Below are positions 38,661-49,534 of a stretch of 64,000 nucleotides of DNA, piece after piece. Position 1 is the first letter of the stretch; every line of letters starts with the position of its first letter. Where the stretch lies: the NCBI GenBank assembly GCA_013127575.1, contig CP053418.1, positions 186,001-250,000 on the forward strand, written 5' to 3'. The position numbers and the translations under genes are program-made. This stretch comes from Ramlibacter terrae. GTDB lineage: Bacteria; Pseudomonadota; Gammaproteobacteria; Burkholderiales; Burkholderiaceae_C. The notes beneath the pieces are model-generated. The model was not told where the DNA came from and did no database searches. It was given only the letters and a program-made list of their open reading frames with translations.

Positions 38661-39866
38661 ATGTCCTTTCCCGCCAGCTTCCAGCGCCTCGCCGCCGCCA
38701 ACCTGGCGGCGCAATCGGCCGAGCAACTGAGCCTGGCGGCGGTGCCGCTGGTGGCGGTGCTCGTGCTCGGTTCGGGCGCGGGCGAAATCGGCCTGCTGGC
38801 CGCCGTCCAGACCCTGCCGTTCCTGCTGCTGTCCATTCCCCCGGGCCTGCTGGCGGACCGGTTGCCGCGCGGCACCTTGATGGTGGCCGCCGAATCCCTG
38901 CGCGCGCTGTCGCTGCTCGTCCTGCTGGGCATGCTGCTAACGGGCGCGTTGTCGATCCCGGGCCTGGCGGTGGTCGGCTTCGTCGGTGCGGTGGGCACCG
39001 TCGCCTTCAGCGTGGCGGCGCCCGCGCTGGTGCCGGCGCTCGTGCCGCGCGAACTGCTGGGCCGCGCCAACGGCCGCATCGAACTCGCGCGCAGCGCCGC
39101 CTACGCGGCCGGCCCGGCATTGGCCGGCGCGCTGGTCGCCTGGATCGGCGGCGCGGCGGTGTTCGTCATCGGCGCCTTGCTTTCCTGCGCCGCCGTGGCG
39201 CTGCTGTTGCGAATCCGCGAGCCGGCGCGTCCGCCGGCCGCGGCGCGGCATCCGCTGCGCGAGATGCAGGAGGGCGCGCAGTTCGTCTGGCGCCACGAGC
39301 ACCTGCGGCCGATGGTGCTGACCGGCGTGGCTGGAACATCTCTTGGTTCGTGCTGCAGGCCGCGTACGTGCCGTATGCGGTGCGGGCGCTGGGCACTGGG
39401 CTCCGAAGCAGTCGGCTTCACGCTCGGCTGCTACGGAGCGGGCATGGTCGTGGGTTCGCTGCTGGCGCCGCGGCTCGTGGCCCGCATGGCGTTCGGCCGC
39501 GCGATCCAGTTCGGGCCGGCTGTCTCCGTGCTGGCGGCGGGCGTGATGGTCGCCACGCTGGCGGTGCCCAGCGCGCTGGTCGCGGGCGCTTCGTTCTTCC
39601 TGTTCGGCGCCGGGCCGATCATCTGGACCATCACCACGACGACGCTGCGGCAGAGCGTCACGCCTTCGGCCATGCTGGGCCGCGTAGGCGCGGTGTTCCT
39701 CACGGTGAATGCGGGAGCGCGGCCGGTCGGCGCCGCGCTGGGCGGCGCGGTGGGCGCCGCGTGGGGCGAAACGGCCTGCCTGTGGCTGGCCTTCGCCGGG
39801 TTCGTGCTGCAGGCCGGCGTGATCCTAGCGTCGCGGCTGAGCGGGCTGCGCCGACTGCCGGCCTAG
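38661..39866 (+). CDS. MFS transporter (MFS_3 type)
   Basis: Major-facilitator permease, about 402 residues, twelve helices; group resembles EntS-like exporters. Segments: [68 protein letters not shown] and [18 protein letters not shown]. Two breaks, near 39330 (CCTGG) and near 39395, compensate each other, so the open frame looks continuous but about 20 residues in between are wrong (they should read [20 protein letters not shown]). The substrate is unknown. Confidence 0.87.
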   Translation: MSFPASFQRLAAANLAAQSAEQLSLAAVPLVAVLVLGSGAGEIGLLAAVQTLPFLLLSIPPGLLADRLPRGTLMVAAESLRALSLLVLLGMLLTGALSIPGLAVVGFVGAVGTVAFSVAAPALVPALVPRELLGRANGRIELARSAAYAAGPALAGALVAWIGGAAVFVIGALLSCAAVALLLRIREPARPPAAARHPLREMQEGAQFVWRHEHLRPMVLTGVAGTSLGSCCRPRTCRMRCGRWALGSEAVGFTLGCYGAGMVVGSLLAPRLVARMAFGRAIQFGPAVSVLAAGVMVATLAVPSALVAGASFFLFGAGPIIWTITTTTLRQSVTPSAMLGRVGAVFLTVNAGARPVGAALGGAVGAAWGETACLWLAFAGFVLQAGVILASRLSGLRRLPA

Positions 39867-39975
39867 CCGCCGCCCGGCCCGCGCGTCAGGACTGTAACTC
39901 TTGCATTCGTCCTTTGTCGCGCGCCCCATGGCCTTCGCGGTTGCCTACACTGTCGCCTTTTCACGCAGAACCTCC

Positions 39976-40258
39976 ATGAACAAGACCGAACTCGTCCAGT
40001 CGCTCGCCACTGCCACCGAGCAATCGCAAGCTTCCGCCGCCCGCAGCCTCGAGGCCTTCACCCGGATCGTCTCCGAGGAACTCGCCAAGGGCGGCGAGGT
40101 GGTCATCCCCGGCTTCGGCAGCTTCAAGCGGTCCGAGCGCGCCGAACGCGCCGGGCGCAACCCGCAGACCGGCGAGGCGATGACCATCGCCGCCTCCCAC
40201 CGGCGTCAAGTTCGTGGCCGGCGCATCGCTCAAGGCGGCGATGAACGCGAAAGGCTGA
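39976..40258 (+). CDS. HU-family DNA-binding protein
   Basis: Histone-like nucleoid protein of about 93 residues. MNKTELVQSLATATEQSQAS and the beta-arm region GEVVIPGFGSFKRSERAERA, with RNPQTGEAMTI, are diagnostic. The end should read ASTGVKFVAGASLKAAMNAKG, but one extra C in TCCCACC near 40199 breaks the frame. This error is not at a CCWGG site. The last 29 bases overlap the 3' end of the convergent hypothetical gene. Confidence 0.93.
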
Positions 40259-41196
40259 TCGCCAGCCCGCCGGCCTTCATGCCGGCGAGCTCGAAGGCGA
40301 AGCGCAGCTGACCGCCTTCGGTGAAGACGCGCAGCGTCACGGCGGCCGTCATCGCTTCGCAGGCGAGCCGCAGGCCGAGGACTTCCGCCGCTGCTTCGCG
40401 CACCGAGAGCGAGGGCATCTCCACCGTGAGCGAGCGGCCGACGGCTTCGGAGTGCAGCCGCACCGCGTTGCCGGCGCCCAGCACAGCCTCGACGCCGGGC
40501 GCCGCCAGCTTCCCTTCCCCGAGTTGCAGGTCCCCTGAAACGGCGGTGCGGTCGAACAGGCCGCGCGCCTGCTCGGGGATGGCCAGCGCCTGCCCGCCCC
40601 AGCTCTGGCACAGCAGCCATTGCGCGAAAGGCTGCAGGTGCAGCCGGCCGCGGTCCGTGACCCGGGGCCGAGCAGCGCACCGCGCTTTTCGTACTCCACG
40701 CCGGGCACCAGCGAGGTCGGGAACTGGTACAGGTAGCTGCGGCCGTTGGGCGCATCGACGTACAGCCCGAGCCGGCTGGCGCCCATGCGCGAGTCGGGCC
40801 CCACGTGCTCCACGGTCGCATCCTTGAAGTCGATACGGCCCTGCCGGATCGGCACCGTCACGTCGGCGTCGAAGATCAGGTGCGCGTCGAGGATCTTGGC
40901 GCGCAGCGTGCCTTCGGCGGCGGCGAGCGGCGCCAGGCTCCAGGCGGCGGCGGGCCGCTCGCTCTTGCAGCCTTCGGGCAGCACGAGCGGGCCGCTCAGC
41001 TTCACGCCCGAGAGTTCGGCGCTCTCCGCCCGCAGGCCGTCGCGGCTGGCCTGCACGCCGGCCAAGGCCGGTGCGCGATCTCCAGCACCAGTTCGCCCTG
41101 CGTGAAGCGCAAGGCGGAAGCTTCCAGCTTGCCCGCGCCGGCGCTGGCGTGGGCCAGCCCCAGGACGAGGTCGGCGAGCGGTGCGGCGATGGGCAT
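40230..41196 (-). CDS. hypothetical protein, about 320 residues
   Basis: I recognise no family. The protein begins MPIAAPLADLVLGLAHASA with no clear signal peptide and reads as alternating beta-strand-like segments (LSGVKLSGPLVLPEG, KILDAHLIFDADVTVPIRQG, LQPFAQWLLCQSWGGQ, SGDLQLGEGKLAAPG, VTLRVFTEGGQLRFAFE). The repeated short amphipathic strands suggest a beta-rich fold such as those of AsmA- or lipid-binding-like proteins; this is a guess. Breaks near 40668 and 41070 repair to CCWGG. It is divergent from the serine hydrolase gene and convergent with HU. Confidence 0.7.
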
Positions 41197-41295
41197 CGGG
41201 GCAATCTACCCGAACGCAGGCCGCCGTTGGCGCCTGCGGGCGACTTTCGGTTTCGTCCGACGCGGCAGGAGCCCCGCGGGCCGCACCATGGGGCA

Positions 41296-42131
41296 ATGAC
41301 CGAGGCCACGCTGCGCGACACCGTCCTGAAGATCGGCGCCGACGCCAACGCGTCCGCCATCGCGGTCGCGGCGTACGACTTCGAGCACCACACCACGTGG
41401 TCGCTGCACCCGCACCGCTGGTTCCATGCGGCCAGCACGATCAAGGTGCCGGTGCTGCTTGCCGTCTACGAGGCCATCGCGCAGGGACGGTTCGAGCCGC
41501 ACTCGCGCGTGCACGTGCGCAACCGCTTCACCAGCGTGGTGGACGGGCGCCCGTTCCGCGTGCCGCAAGGCAGCGACGCCAACGCCGAGGTGCATGCGGC
41601 GATCGGGCGCATGCTCACCGTGCACGAACTGGCCGAGCACATGATCGTGACCAGCAGCAACCTCGCGACCAACCTGCTGCTCGACCTCGTCGGCGTGGAG
41701 GAAGCGCGCGCGGCCCTGTCGCGGCTGCACCTCGGGGGCATCGACCTGCAGCGCGGCGTGGAGGACGAGGCGGCCGGGAGGCCGGGATCAACAACCGCGT
41801 GACGGCCGCCGGTCTGTGCGACGCCATGCGCCTGATCGAGGAAGGGCAGGCGATCTCGCGCGAGGCGTCGAAGGCCATGCTCGACATCCTGCACCAGCAG
41901 CGCTTTCGCAGCGGCATCCCCGCGGGGCTGCCGGAGGATGCGCGCGTGGCGCACAAGACCGGCGAGATCTCGACGATCGCACACGACGCCGGCATCGTCT
42001 ACATCGGCGAGCGCGACGCGTACGTCGTCGTCATCCTCACCGAATGGGGGCCGGAGGTGAACGGCCGGCAGGAGACCATCGCACGCATTTCGCGCGCCGT
42101 GTACGAGTCCATGATCCGGGGCGCGGCATGA
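41296..42131 (+). CDS. class A beta-lactamase-fold serine hydrolase
   Basis: About 279 residues. Active-site motifs are the SxxK in HAASTIKVPVLL, SSN (in VTSSNLATNLLLD, at the SDN position), an Omega-loop-like region and KTG in VAHKTGEISTIAHDAG. There is no signal peptide, so it is unlikely to be a secreted beta-lactamase; it may be a cytoplasmic peptidase or esterase acting on a cell-wall-like substrate. One break near 41780 is repaired by CCTGG (EAAWEAGINNRV). The stop overlaps the next ATG, so it heads a three-gene unit. Confidence 0.88.
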
Positions 42132-42715
42132 GCACGCTGCCGTTGCCGCTGGTGCGCGCCGACGACTTGCCCGCCGAAGTGCGGCAGGTGCTGCCCGGCG
42201 AGGCCTTGCAGGATCGCTCGGGCGTCGCGCGCGTGCTGCCGTCGTCCTTCCTGCGCGTCGACGCGTGGAACCTTGCGCGCGAAACGCCGCTCACGCCGCA
42301 CTTCTGCCTGTCGGAGCTGATCGGCGTGGACGTGCGCGAGACCGCGCTGCTGCGCGCGTTTCCGCGCTACGTGCCATGCGCGATCGTCCTGCTGGCGTCG
42401 GCGCTCGAACTGCTGCGGCTGGAGCTCGGCACGTACGTGCACGTGGCGGCCAACGGTGGCTACCGCTCGCCGGCGCACGCGCTGACCCGCCATGCATCGC
42501 GCCACTGCTGGGGCACGGCCGCCAACATCTACCGCGTCGGCGACAGCTACCTCGACAGCCGCGAAGAGATCGAGAAGGTCGCAGCCGTCGCCCGCCGCGT
42601 GATCCCCGGCGTGTGGGTGCGCCCGTACGGACAGCAGGACGGCGAGGCCGACGACCACCTGCACATCGACCTGGGCTACACGGTCTTTGATCCGGTGGAC
42701 GTCCGGGAAGCCTGA
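42128..42715 (+). CDS. M15-like peptidase-fold protein
   Basis: 195 residues, intact. The segments VAANGGYRSPAHALTRHA, SRHCWGTAANIYRVG and DDHLHIDLGY follow the order of zinc ligands in M15-type D-Ala-D-Ala peptidases (SxHxxGxAxD ... HxH). The residue that is usually an Asp after the GxA step is Asn here (GTAANIY), so zinc binding or activity may be altered. No signal peptide is visible. ATGA coupling to the serine hydrolase and a one-base gap to the next gene tie the three together. Confidence 0.75.
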   Translation: MSTLPLPLVRADDLPAEVRQVLPGEALQDRSGVARVLPSSFLRVDAWNLARETPLTPHFCLSELIGVDVRETALLRAFPRYVPCAIVLLASALELLRLELGTYVHVAANGGYRSPAHALTRHASRHCWGTAANIYRVGDSYLDSREEIEKVAAVARRVIPGVWVRPYGQQDGEADDHLHIDLGYTVFDPVDVREA

Positions 42716-42716
42716 G

Positions 42717-43912
42717 ATGGCGGACCGGAAGAAGCTCGAACGACCAGCCGCCGCCGCGCCGCTGCGACTGGCGGCGATCGGCCTGGAGGCCGAGTGCTCG
42801 CTGATGCTCGACGACCAGCCGACGCGGCCCGAGGCCCTGTTCGGCAGCCCGCGCGACTTCATCCGCGGCGAGCTGATGCACCGGCAGGGCACCTCGTACC
42901 ACCTGCCCACCGGCGGCGCCGTCTACTTCGACACGGGCGTGATCGAGGTGGCCACGCCGGTGATCGAGATCGAGCGCGGCTGCGCGGCGCGGGCGGGACG
43001 CTCGCTGTGGGAGGCGCTGCAGTTCATCCGCGGCGAACTCGACGCCGGGACGCGCGCGAAGGGCATCGCACGCGGCTGGTCGGCTTCAGCGCGCACTACA
43101 ACGTGTCGTTCGCCCTGCCGCCCGGCGAACCGGCGCGGGGCCGCACCATCGGCCAGCTTGCGCTGCTGCTCGCCTACATCCTGCCCGTGCCGGTGATGCT
43201 GCTGGCCACCAACCGGCGTTCCACCGGCGTGGGCGTGCGGCCGCGCGGGGACCGCATCGAGATCACATCGGACTTCACGCCGAACCCCGCGCTGATGATC
43301 GCGGCGGCGACCCTGATCGTCGGCGTGGTGCGCGAGGTGATGCGCTGGCCGAGCTACCGGCTCGAGGAACTTGCCAGGCACGGCATCCCCGTCATCAGCG
43401 GCTTCCAGCCGATGCCGCACACCTCGCGCAAGGGTTGGCTGGCGCGCTTCGACTGCTATCCCGCCAACCCGTTCGAAAGCGACATCGACCGGGACCTGTG
43501 GGGCACCGAGCGGCACGGGCGCCTCAGCCTGCGCGCCATCGCGGGACGCACGCTGCGCCAGTTCTGGCGGCCCATCCGCCGCATCGCCGATCCGTACACG
43601 CCGAGGCTGATCGCCTCGGTGCTGCGCGGCGGCAGCCCGTCGCTGCTGGCGCTGGCCGACCGCCCGCCGGAGTACGAGGACGTCGGCAGGCTCTGCGCGT
43701 GGGACGCGCAGTCGCCGGCCGCGCAGCTTGCCCGCTCGCGCTACGAAAGCATCGTGCTGCGCGCCGTGGCCGGCCAGCCCCTGCGCAAGGACGGCGCGCA
43801 GCTGCGCCCGGTGGGCATGAGCGGCTGGTCCGCGGTGGTGTTCCAGCGCGAAGACGGCGCGCGCGAGGTGATCCCCATTGACGACCTCGTGGAGTGCCTC
43901 TGCCATTGGTAG
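42717..43912 (+). CDS. GCS2-like carboxylate-amine ligase fold protein
   Basis: About 399 residues. The N-terminal LRLAAIGLEAECSLMLDDQP, the GGAVYFDTGVIEVATPVIE strand pair and the central LVGFSAHYNVSF fit the glutamine-synthetase-like fold of glutamate-cysteine-ligase type (GCS2/YbdK) amidoligases, with acidic metal ligands (IGLEAE, VIEVATP). It would join an amino acid or peptide to a carboxylate using ATP. One frame break near 43072. The pairing with two wall-peptidase-fold proteins is notable. The family call is moderately sure; the substrate is unknown. Confidence 0.6.
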
Positions 43913-43966
43913 CCGCGGTGGCGCCATCCGTGTAAACGTCACGCGAAGTGCGGCCCCTCGCCCCAC

Positions 43967-45904
43967 GTGCAGCGGCGAGTGCCGGACAATCGGGCATCGC
44001 CATCGCCGCGCCAGCGGCCCGCGGGACCCGCCAATTTGAATTCCTCGCTCGAAGCCGAACGCCTGCGGCTCTTCATCTCCCGCGTCACCGACTACGCCAT
44101 CTACATGCTGGCGCCGGACGGCACCGTCGCCAGCTGGAACGCGGGCGCGCAGCGGTTCAAGGGCTACACCGCCGAGGAGATCATCGGCCAGCACTTCTCG
44201 CGGTTCTATACCGAGCAGGACCTCGCCGCCGGCATCCCCGAGAAGGCGCTGCGGGTCGCGCGCGAGACCGGCAAGTTCGAGGCCGAAGGCTGGCGCGTGC
44301 GCAAGGACGGCACCCAGTTCTGGGCCAGCGTGGTGATCGACCCGATCCGCGACGAAAGCGGCGAGCTGGTCGGCTTCGCCAAGATCACGCGCGACATCTC
44401 CGACAAGCGCGCCGCCCAGAGGCGGCCCGCGAGAGCGAGGAGCGTTTCCGCAGGCTGGTGCAGGGCGTGACCGACTACGCCATCTACATGCTGTCGCCGC
44501 GCGGCGAGATCACCAACTGGAACGCGGGCGCGCGCCGCATCAAGCAGTTCGAGCAGGACGAGGTGCTGGGCACGCATTTCTCGCGCTTCTACACCGAGGA
44601 AGACCGCGAGCGCGGCTTGCCGGCGCATGCGCTGGCCGAGGCCACCGAGCGCGGCCGCTTCGAGGCGGAGGGCTGGCGCGTGCGCAAGGACGGCACGCGC
44701 TTCCTCGCGCACGTGGTGATCGACCCGATCCGCAACGAGGCGGGCGAGCTGCTCGGCTTCGCCAAGATCACGCGCGACATCACCGAAAGGCAGCAGGCGG
44801 CGCAGGCGCTGGAGAAGGCGCGCGAGATCCTGTTCCAGTCGCAGAAACTCGAGGCCATCGGCAAGCTGACCGGCGGCGTGGCGCACGACTTCAACAACCT
44901 CCTGAGCGTGATCACCAACGGGCTCGACCTGCTGCGTCCCACGCTGAAGGACCCGGAAGCGCTCGGGCTGATCTCCAGCATGGAGAAGGCGGCGATGCGC
45001 GGCGCCTCGCTCACCAACCAGTTGCTCACCTTCGCGCGGCAGCAGCCCGTGACGCCCGAACCGCGAGAGCTGAACCGCGTCATCACCGGCTTCGAGTCGG
45101 TGCTGCGGCGCGCGACGCGCAGCTCGGTCAAGTTCGAGGTCGATGCGCATGGCCAGCTGCCCGCGGTGATGATCGACGTGGCGCTGTTCGAAACCGCCCC
45201 CTGCTGTGGTGGTGAACGCGAACGACGCCACGCTCGATGGCGGCAGCATCCGCGTGGGCACCGAGATCGTCGAACTCGGCGACCACCGGTCGGCGCCTTG
45301 CCGCGCGGCCGGTACGTGGCGGTTTCGGTGCAGGACACCGGTTCGGGCATGAGCGAGGAGGTGATCTCCCGCGCGATCGAACCCTTCTTCACCACCAAGC
45401 CGGTCGGCAAGGGCACCGGCCTCGGGCTGAGCGGTGTACGGCATGGCGCAGCAGTTCGGCGGCGACCTGAAGATCCACTCGCAGCCGGCGCAGGGCACCA
45501 CGATCTCGCTGTACTTCCCCGTCACGGACCAGGAGCCGATCCGGGATTCGCTGCCGCCGCCGAGCGACAAGGTGCTGATCGTCGACGACCAGCCCGACGT
45601 GCTCGACATGGCCACCGAGATGTTCCGCACGCTCGGCTTCGACGTGATCACGGCCAGCTCCGGCCGGCAAGCGCTCGAGATCCTTTCGCGCACGCCCGAC
45701 ATCCACCTGCTGTTCTCCGACGTCGTCATGCCGGGCCTGAGCGGCGTCGAACTGGGCAAGAAGGCGCAGGAGGTCTCGCCGGAAACGCGCATCCTGCTGG
45801 CGTCGGGCTACACCACGCCGGCCGGCAGCCTCAAGGGCTTCGAGTTCCTGCCCAAGCCGTACCGCATCGCCGACATCCTGAAGAAGCTGCGGGTGCTCGG
45901 CTAG
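43967..45904 (+). CDS. hybrid sensor histidine kinase with two PAS domains and receiver
   Basis: Cytoplasmic-type hybrid kinase, about 645 residues: PAS 1 (VTDYAIYMLAPDGTVASWNA), PAS 2 (VTDYAIYMLSPRGEITNWNA), a HisKA domain with phospho-His in KLTGGVAHDFNNLLSVI, HATPase (VNANDATLDGGS, TGSGMSEEV, GKGTGLGLSQVYGMAQQFGG) and a C-terminal receiver (VLIVDDQPDV, phospho-Asp in LLFSDVVMPG). The two PAS domains are near-duplicates. No membrane helices. Breaks near 44418, 45205, 45283 and 45434; most repair to CCWGG. The start is GTG at 43967 or TTG at 44036; the gene has no partner regulator. Confidence 0.9.
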
Positions 45905-45912
45905 CATCGGGC

Positions 45913-47304
45913 ATGCGTCCCTTCTGGCTCGAACAGGCACTTTTCAACGACGGCGACATCGCCCCCGCGCTGCAGGGCCCGCAGCGTGCCGACGTCTGCA
46001 TCGTCGGCGGCGGCTTTACCGGCCTCTGGACGGCGATCCGAGCGAAGCAGCAGGATCCGTCGCTCGACATCGCGATCCTCGAAGCCGACCTGTGCGGCGC
46101 CGGCGCGAGCGGACGCAACGGCGGCTGCCTGCTCACGTGGTCGCCCAAGTTCTTCACGCTGCGCCGGCTGTTCGGCGAAGCCGAGGCGGTCCGTCCGGCT
46201 GGTGAAAGCCTCGGAAGCGGTGGTCGACCACATCGCGGACTTCTGCCGCACTCACGGCATCGAGGCGGAACTGCGGCAGGACGGCACGCTGTTCACGGCC
46301 ACCAACGCGGCGCAGATCGGCGCGCTCGACCCCGTGATGCGGGCGCTGGAAGAGCACGGCATCCATTCGTACCGTGCGCTGCCGCCCGAAGAAGTGGCGC
46401 GGCGCTCGGGCTCGGCGCGCAACATTGCCGGCGTGTTCTCGCCGGCCGCGGCCACCGTGCAGCCCGGCAAGCTGGTGCGCGGCCTGCGGCGGGTCGCGCT
46501 CGCGATGGGCATCCGGATCTACGAGCGCACGGCGATGCTGGACTTCACGCGCGGCCACCCGGTCGTCGTGCGCACGCCTTGCGGCAGCATCGAGGCGAAG
46601 AAGCTGGTGCTGGCGATGAACGCGTGGATGGCGCGCGCGCTCCCTCAGTTCGAGCGCACGATCGCGATCGTCTCGAGCGACATGGTGATCACCGAGAAGT
46701 GCCCCGAGCTGCTGCGCGCGACCGGCCTCACCGACGGCGTGTCGGTGCTCGACTCGCGGACCTTTGTCTACTACTACCGCAGCACCGTCGACGGTCGCGT
46801 CATGCTGGGCAAGGGAGGCAACACCTTCGCGTGGGGCGGCCGCATCCTGCCGGTGTTCGACCAGCGCTCGCCGTACGAGGCGGAGCTGGCGTCCGCGCTG
46901 CGCCGGTTCTTCCCCAGCCTGCGCGACACGCCGATCACCGCGAGCTGGAACGGGCCTTCCGACCGCTCCGTCACCGGCTTCCCCTTCTTCGGCAAGCTCG
47001 ATGGCGCGCCGCACATCAGCTATGGCTTCGGCTATTCCGGCAACGGCGTCGGCCCGAGCTACATGGGCGGGCAGATCCTTTCCGCCATGGTGCTGGACCG
47101 GGACAACGCCGGACGCGCAGCCCGCTGACGCGCGGGCCGCTGGGGCAGTTTCCGCCCGAGCCGATCCGCTACGTCGGCTCGATCGCGGTGCGCAACGCGA
47201 TCCGCCGCAAGGAGCGCGCCGAAGACGAGGACCGCCGGCCGTGGGTGGTCGACCGCATGCTCAGCAAGCTGGCGAACGCGGCCGGCAAGTCCGACAAGGC
47301 TTGA
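45913..47304 (+). CDS. FAD-dependent oxidoreductase (DAO family)
   Basis: About 464 residues. Dinucleotide-binding motif VCIVGGGFTGLWTAIRAKQQ, then ASGRNGGCLLTW (typical of glycine/sarcosine oxidase-like and gamma-glutamylputrescine-oxidase-like enzymes), MLGKGGNTFAWGGRI and a C-terminal GYSGNGVGPSYMGGQIL flavin-binding segment. It probably oxidises an amine. Breaks near 46198 and 47105 (CCTGG; NAWTRSPLTRGPLGQF). It starts 8 bases after the hybrid kinase stop and may be co-transcribed with it. Confidence 0.88.
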   Translation: MRPFWLEQALFNDGDIAPALQGPQRADVCIVGGGFTGLWTAIRAKQQDPSLDIAILEADLCGAGASGRNGGCLLTWSPKFFTLRRLFGEAEAVRPAGESLGSGGRPHRGLLPHSRHRGGTAAGRHAVHGHQRGADRRARPRDAGAGRARHPFVPCAAARRSGAALGLGAQHCRRVLAGRGHRAARQAGARPAAGRARDGHPDLRAHGDAGLHARPPGRRAHALRQHRGEEAGAGDERVDGARAPSVRAHDRDRLERHGDHREVPRAAARDRPHRRRVGARLADLCLLLPQHRRRSRHAGQGRQHLRVGRPHPAGVRPALAVRGGAGVRAAPVLPQPARHADHRELERAFRPLRHRLPLLRQARWRAAHQLWLRLFRQRRRPELHGRADPFRHGAGPGQRRTRSPLTRGPLGQFPPEPIRYVGSIAVRNAIRRKERAEDEDRRPWVVDRMLSKLANAAGKSDKA

Positions 47305-47322
47305 CGCCTCGCCGGCCACGCA

Positions 47323-49532
47323 TCACGCCACCGGCGGCAGCTTCGCGATCAGCTTGTCGAGCGTGATCGGGTACTCGCGCACCCGCACGCCGGTGGCGTT
47401 GTAGATCGCGTTGGCGATCGCCGCGCTCACGCCGCACAGGCCCAGCTCGCCGACGCCCTTGGCTTTCATGGGCGACGAGATCGGGTCGGTCTCGTCGAGG
47501 AACACGACGTCCTGGTGCGGGATGTCGGCGTGCACCGGCACCTCGTAGCCGGCCAGGTCGTGGTTGACGAAGAAGCCGCGGCGCTTGTCCACCGCCAGTT
47601 CCTCCATCAGTGCGGCGCCCACGCCCATCGTCATGGCGCCGATCACCTGGCTGCGCGCCGAGGTCGGGTTGAGGATGCGGCCGGCGGCGCAAACGGCCAG
47701 CATGCGGCGCACGCGCGTCTCGCCGGTGTGCGCGTCGACGGCCACTTCGACGAAGTGCGCGGCGAAGGTCGACTGCTGGTACTTCTTGTCGAGGTCGCCG
47801 TACTCGATGAAGTCTTCGCCCGCCAGGCCTTCGGTGCCGGCGACTTCCGCCAGCGGCACGACGCGCTCGCCGGCGCGGATGGTGCCGTCGGTGAACACGG
47901 CCTCGGCCGCGGACATGCCGGCCTTCTTCGCGACGGCCTCGCGCAGCTTCATGCAGGCTGCATAGACGCCGGACGTCGAATTGTTGGCGCCCCACTGGCC
48001 GCCCGAGCCGGCCGACACCGGGAAGTTCGAGTCGCCCAGCCGCACGAACACCTTGTCCAGCGTCACGCCCATGGTCTCGGCGGCGGTCTGCGCGATGATC
48101 GTGTACGAGCCGGTGCCGATGTCGGTCATGTCGGTTTCCACCGTGACCACGCCGCGGTTGTCCAGCTTCACGCGCGCCGCCGACTTGTTCAGGTTGGTTG
48201 CGGAAGCCCGCCGCCACGCCCATGCCCACCAGCCAGTTGCCTTCGCGCACCTGCGCCGGCCGCGCGTTGCGCTTGCTCCAGCCGAAACGCTCGGCGCCGG
48301 TGCGCAGGCACTGCACCAGCTGGCGCTGCGAGAACGGACGGCCCGGCTTCTCCGGGTCTTCCTGCGTGTCGTTGACGATGCGGAACTCCACCGGGTCCAT
48401 GCCCAGCTTCTCCGCCATTTCGTCCATGGCGATCTCCAGCGCCATCATGCCGGGCGCCTCGCCCGGTGCGCGCAGCGCGTTGCCCTCGGGCAGGTCGAGC
48501 ACCGCGAGCCGCGTGGTGGTGAGCCGGTTGGCGCCGGCGTACAGCAGGCGCGTCTGGTTCACCGCCGTCTCCGCCGAACCGTCGGGCAGGTTGCCGTTCC
48601 AGCCTTCGTGCGCGATGGCAGTGATCTTGCCGTCGCGGCCGGTGCCGATGCGGATGCGCTGGATCGTCGCCGCCGCCGGTGCGTGGTGTGTTGGCGATCA
48701 GCGGCCGCTGCAAGGCCACCTTCACCGGCCGCTTGACCATGCGCGCGCCGAGCGCGGCCAGCACGGCGTCGGCGCGCACGAACAGCTTGCCGCCGAAGCC
48801 GCCGCCCACGAAGGGCGACACCAGCCGCACGTTGGCCTTCGGGATGCCGAGCGTCTTGGCGAGGTCGCCCTTGCTCCAGTCGACCATCTGGTTCGACGTC
48901 CACACCGTGAGCTTGTTGCCCTCCCACTGCGCGGTGGTCGCGTGCGGCTCCATCATCGCGTGCGTCTGGTCGGGCGTGGTGTAGGTGGCGTCGAACTGCA
49001 CCGGGGCTTTCGCGAAGGCGCCCGCGAAGTCACCGACCTTCGATTCCGGCGGGCCGGCGAAGGGCGTCGGCTTGGGCAGTTGCGCGCCGGCCTTCTCGGC
49101 CTGCAGGTCGAACTTGCCGGGCGTGCGTTCGTAGGTGATGCGCACCAGCTGCGCGGCGGCGCGCGCCTGCTCGAACGTGGTCGCCACCACCAGCGCCACG
49201 GCCTGGTGGTAGTGGTCGATGGCCGGGCCGCCCAGCAGCCTGGCGGTGTTCATGTTGCCCTTGCCCAGCTTGCCGGCATTGCGCGCGGTGACGATCGCCA
49301 GCACGCCCGGCGCAGCGCGCGCGGCCTCCAGGTCCATGGAAGCGATGCGGCCCTTGGCGATGCCGGCGCCGACGACGTGGCCGTACACGGCGTCCGGCGC
49401 GACGTCGTGCCGTTCGTAGGCATAGGGCGCGGTGCCGGTGGTCTTGAGCGGTCCGTCGACGCGCGGCGTCGGCTTGCCGACCACCTTGAGCTGGTCGATC
49501 GGGTTGGTGGTGGCGGGGGTGTCGAATTTCAT
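47323..49532 (-). CDS. paoC: molybdopterin-binding subunit of aldehyde oxidoreductase (PaoC-like)
   Basis: Large catalytic subunit (about 735 residues) of a xanthine-dehydrogenase-family aldehyde oxidoreductase. Visible: VVGKPTPRVDGPLKTTGTA, ARNAGKLGKGNMNTARLLGG, MMEPHATTAQWEGNKLTVW, VRLVSPFVGGGFGGKLF (moco), GEAPGMMALEIAMDEMAEKL and the C-terminal GVGELGLCGVSAAIANAIYN with the catalytic Glu. Frame breaks near 48183, 48675 and 48690. It is the third gene of paoABC, 2 bases after the FAD subunit, and is a periplasmic enzyme partner because PaoA carries a Tat signal. Confidence 0.9.
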
Positions 49533-49534
49533 GC

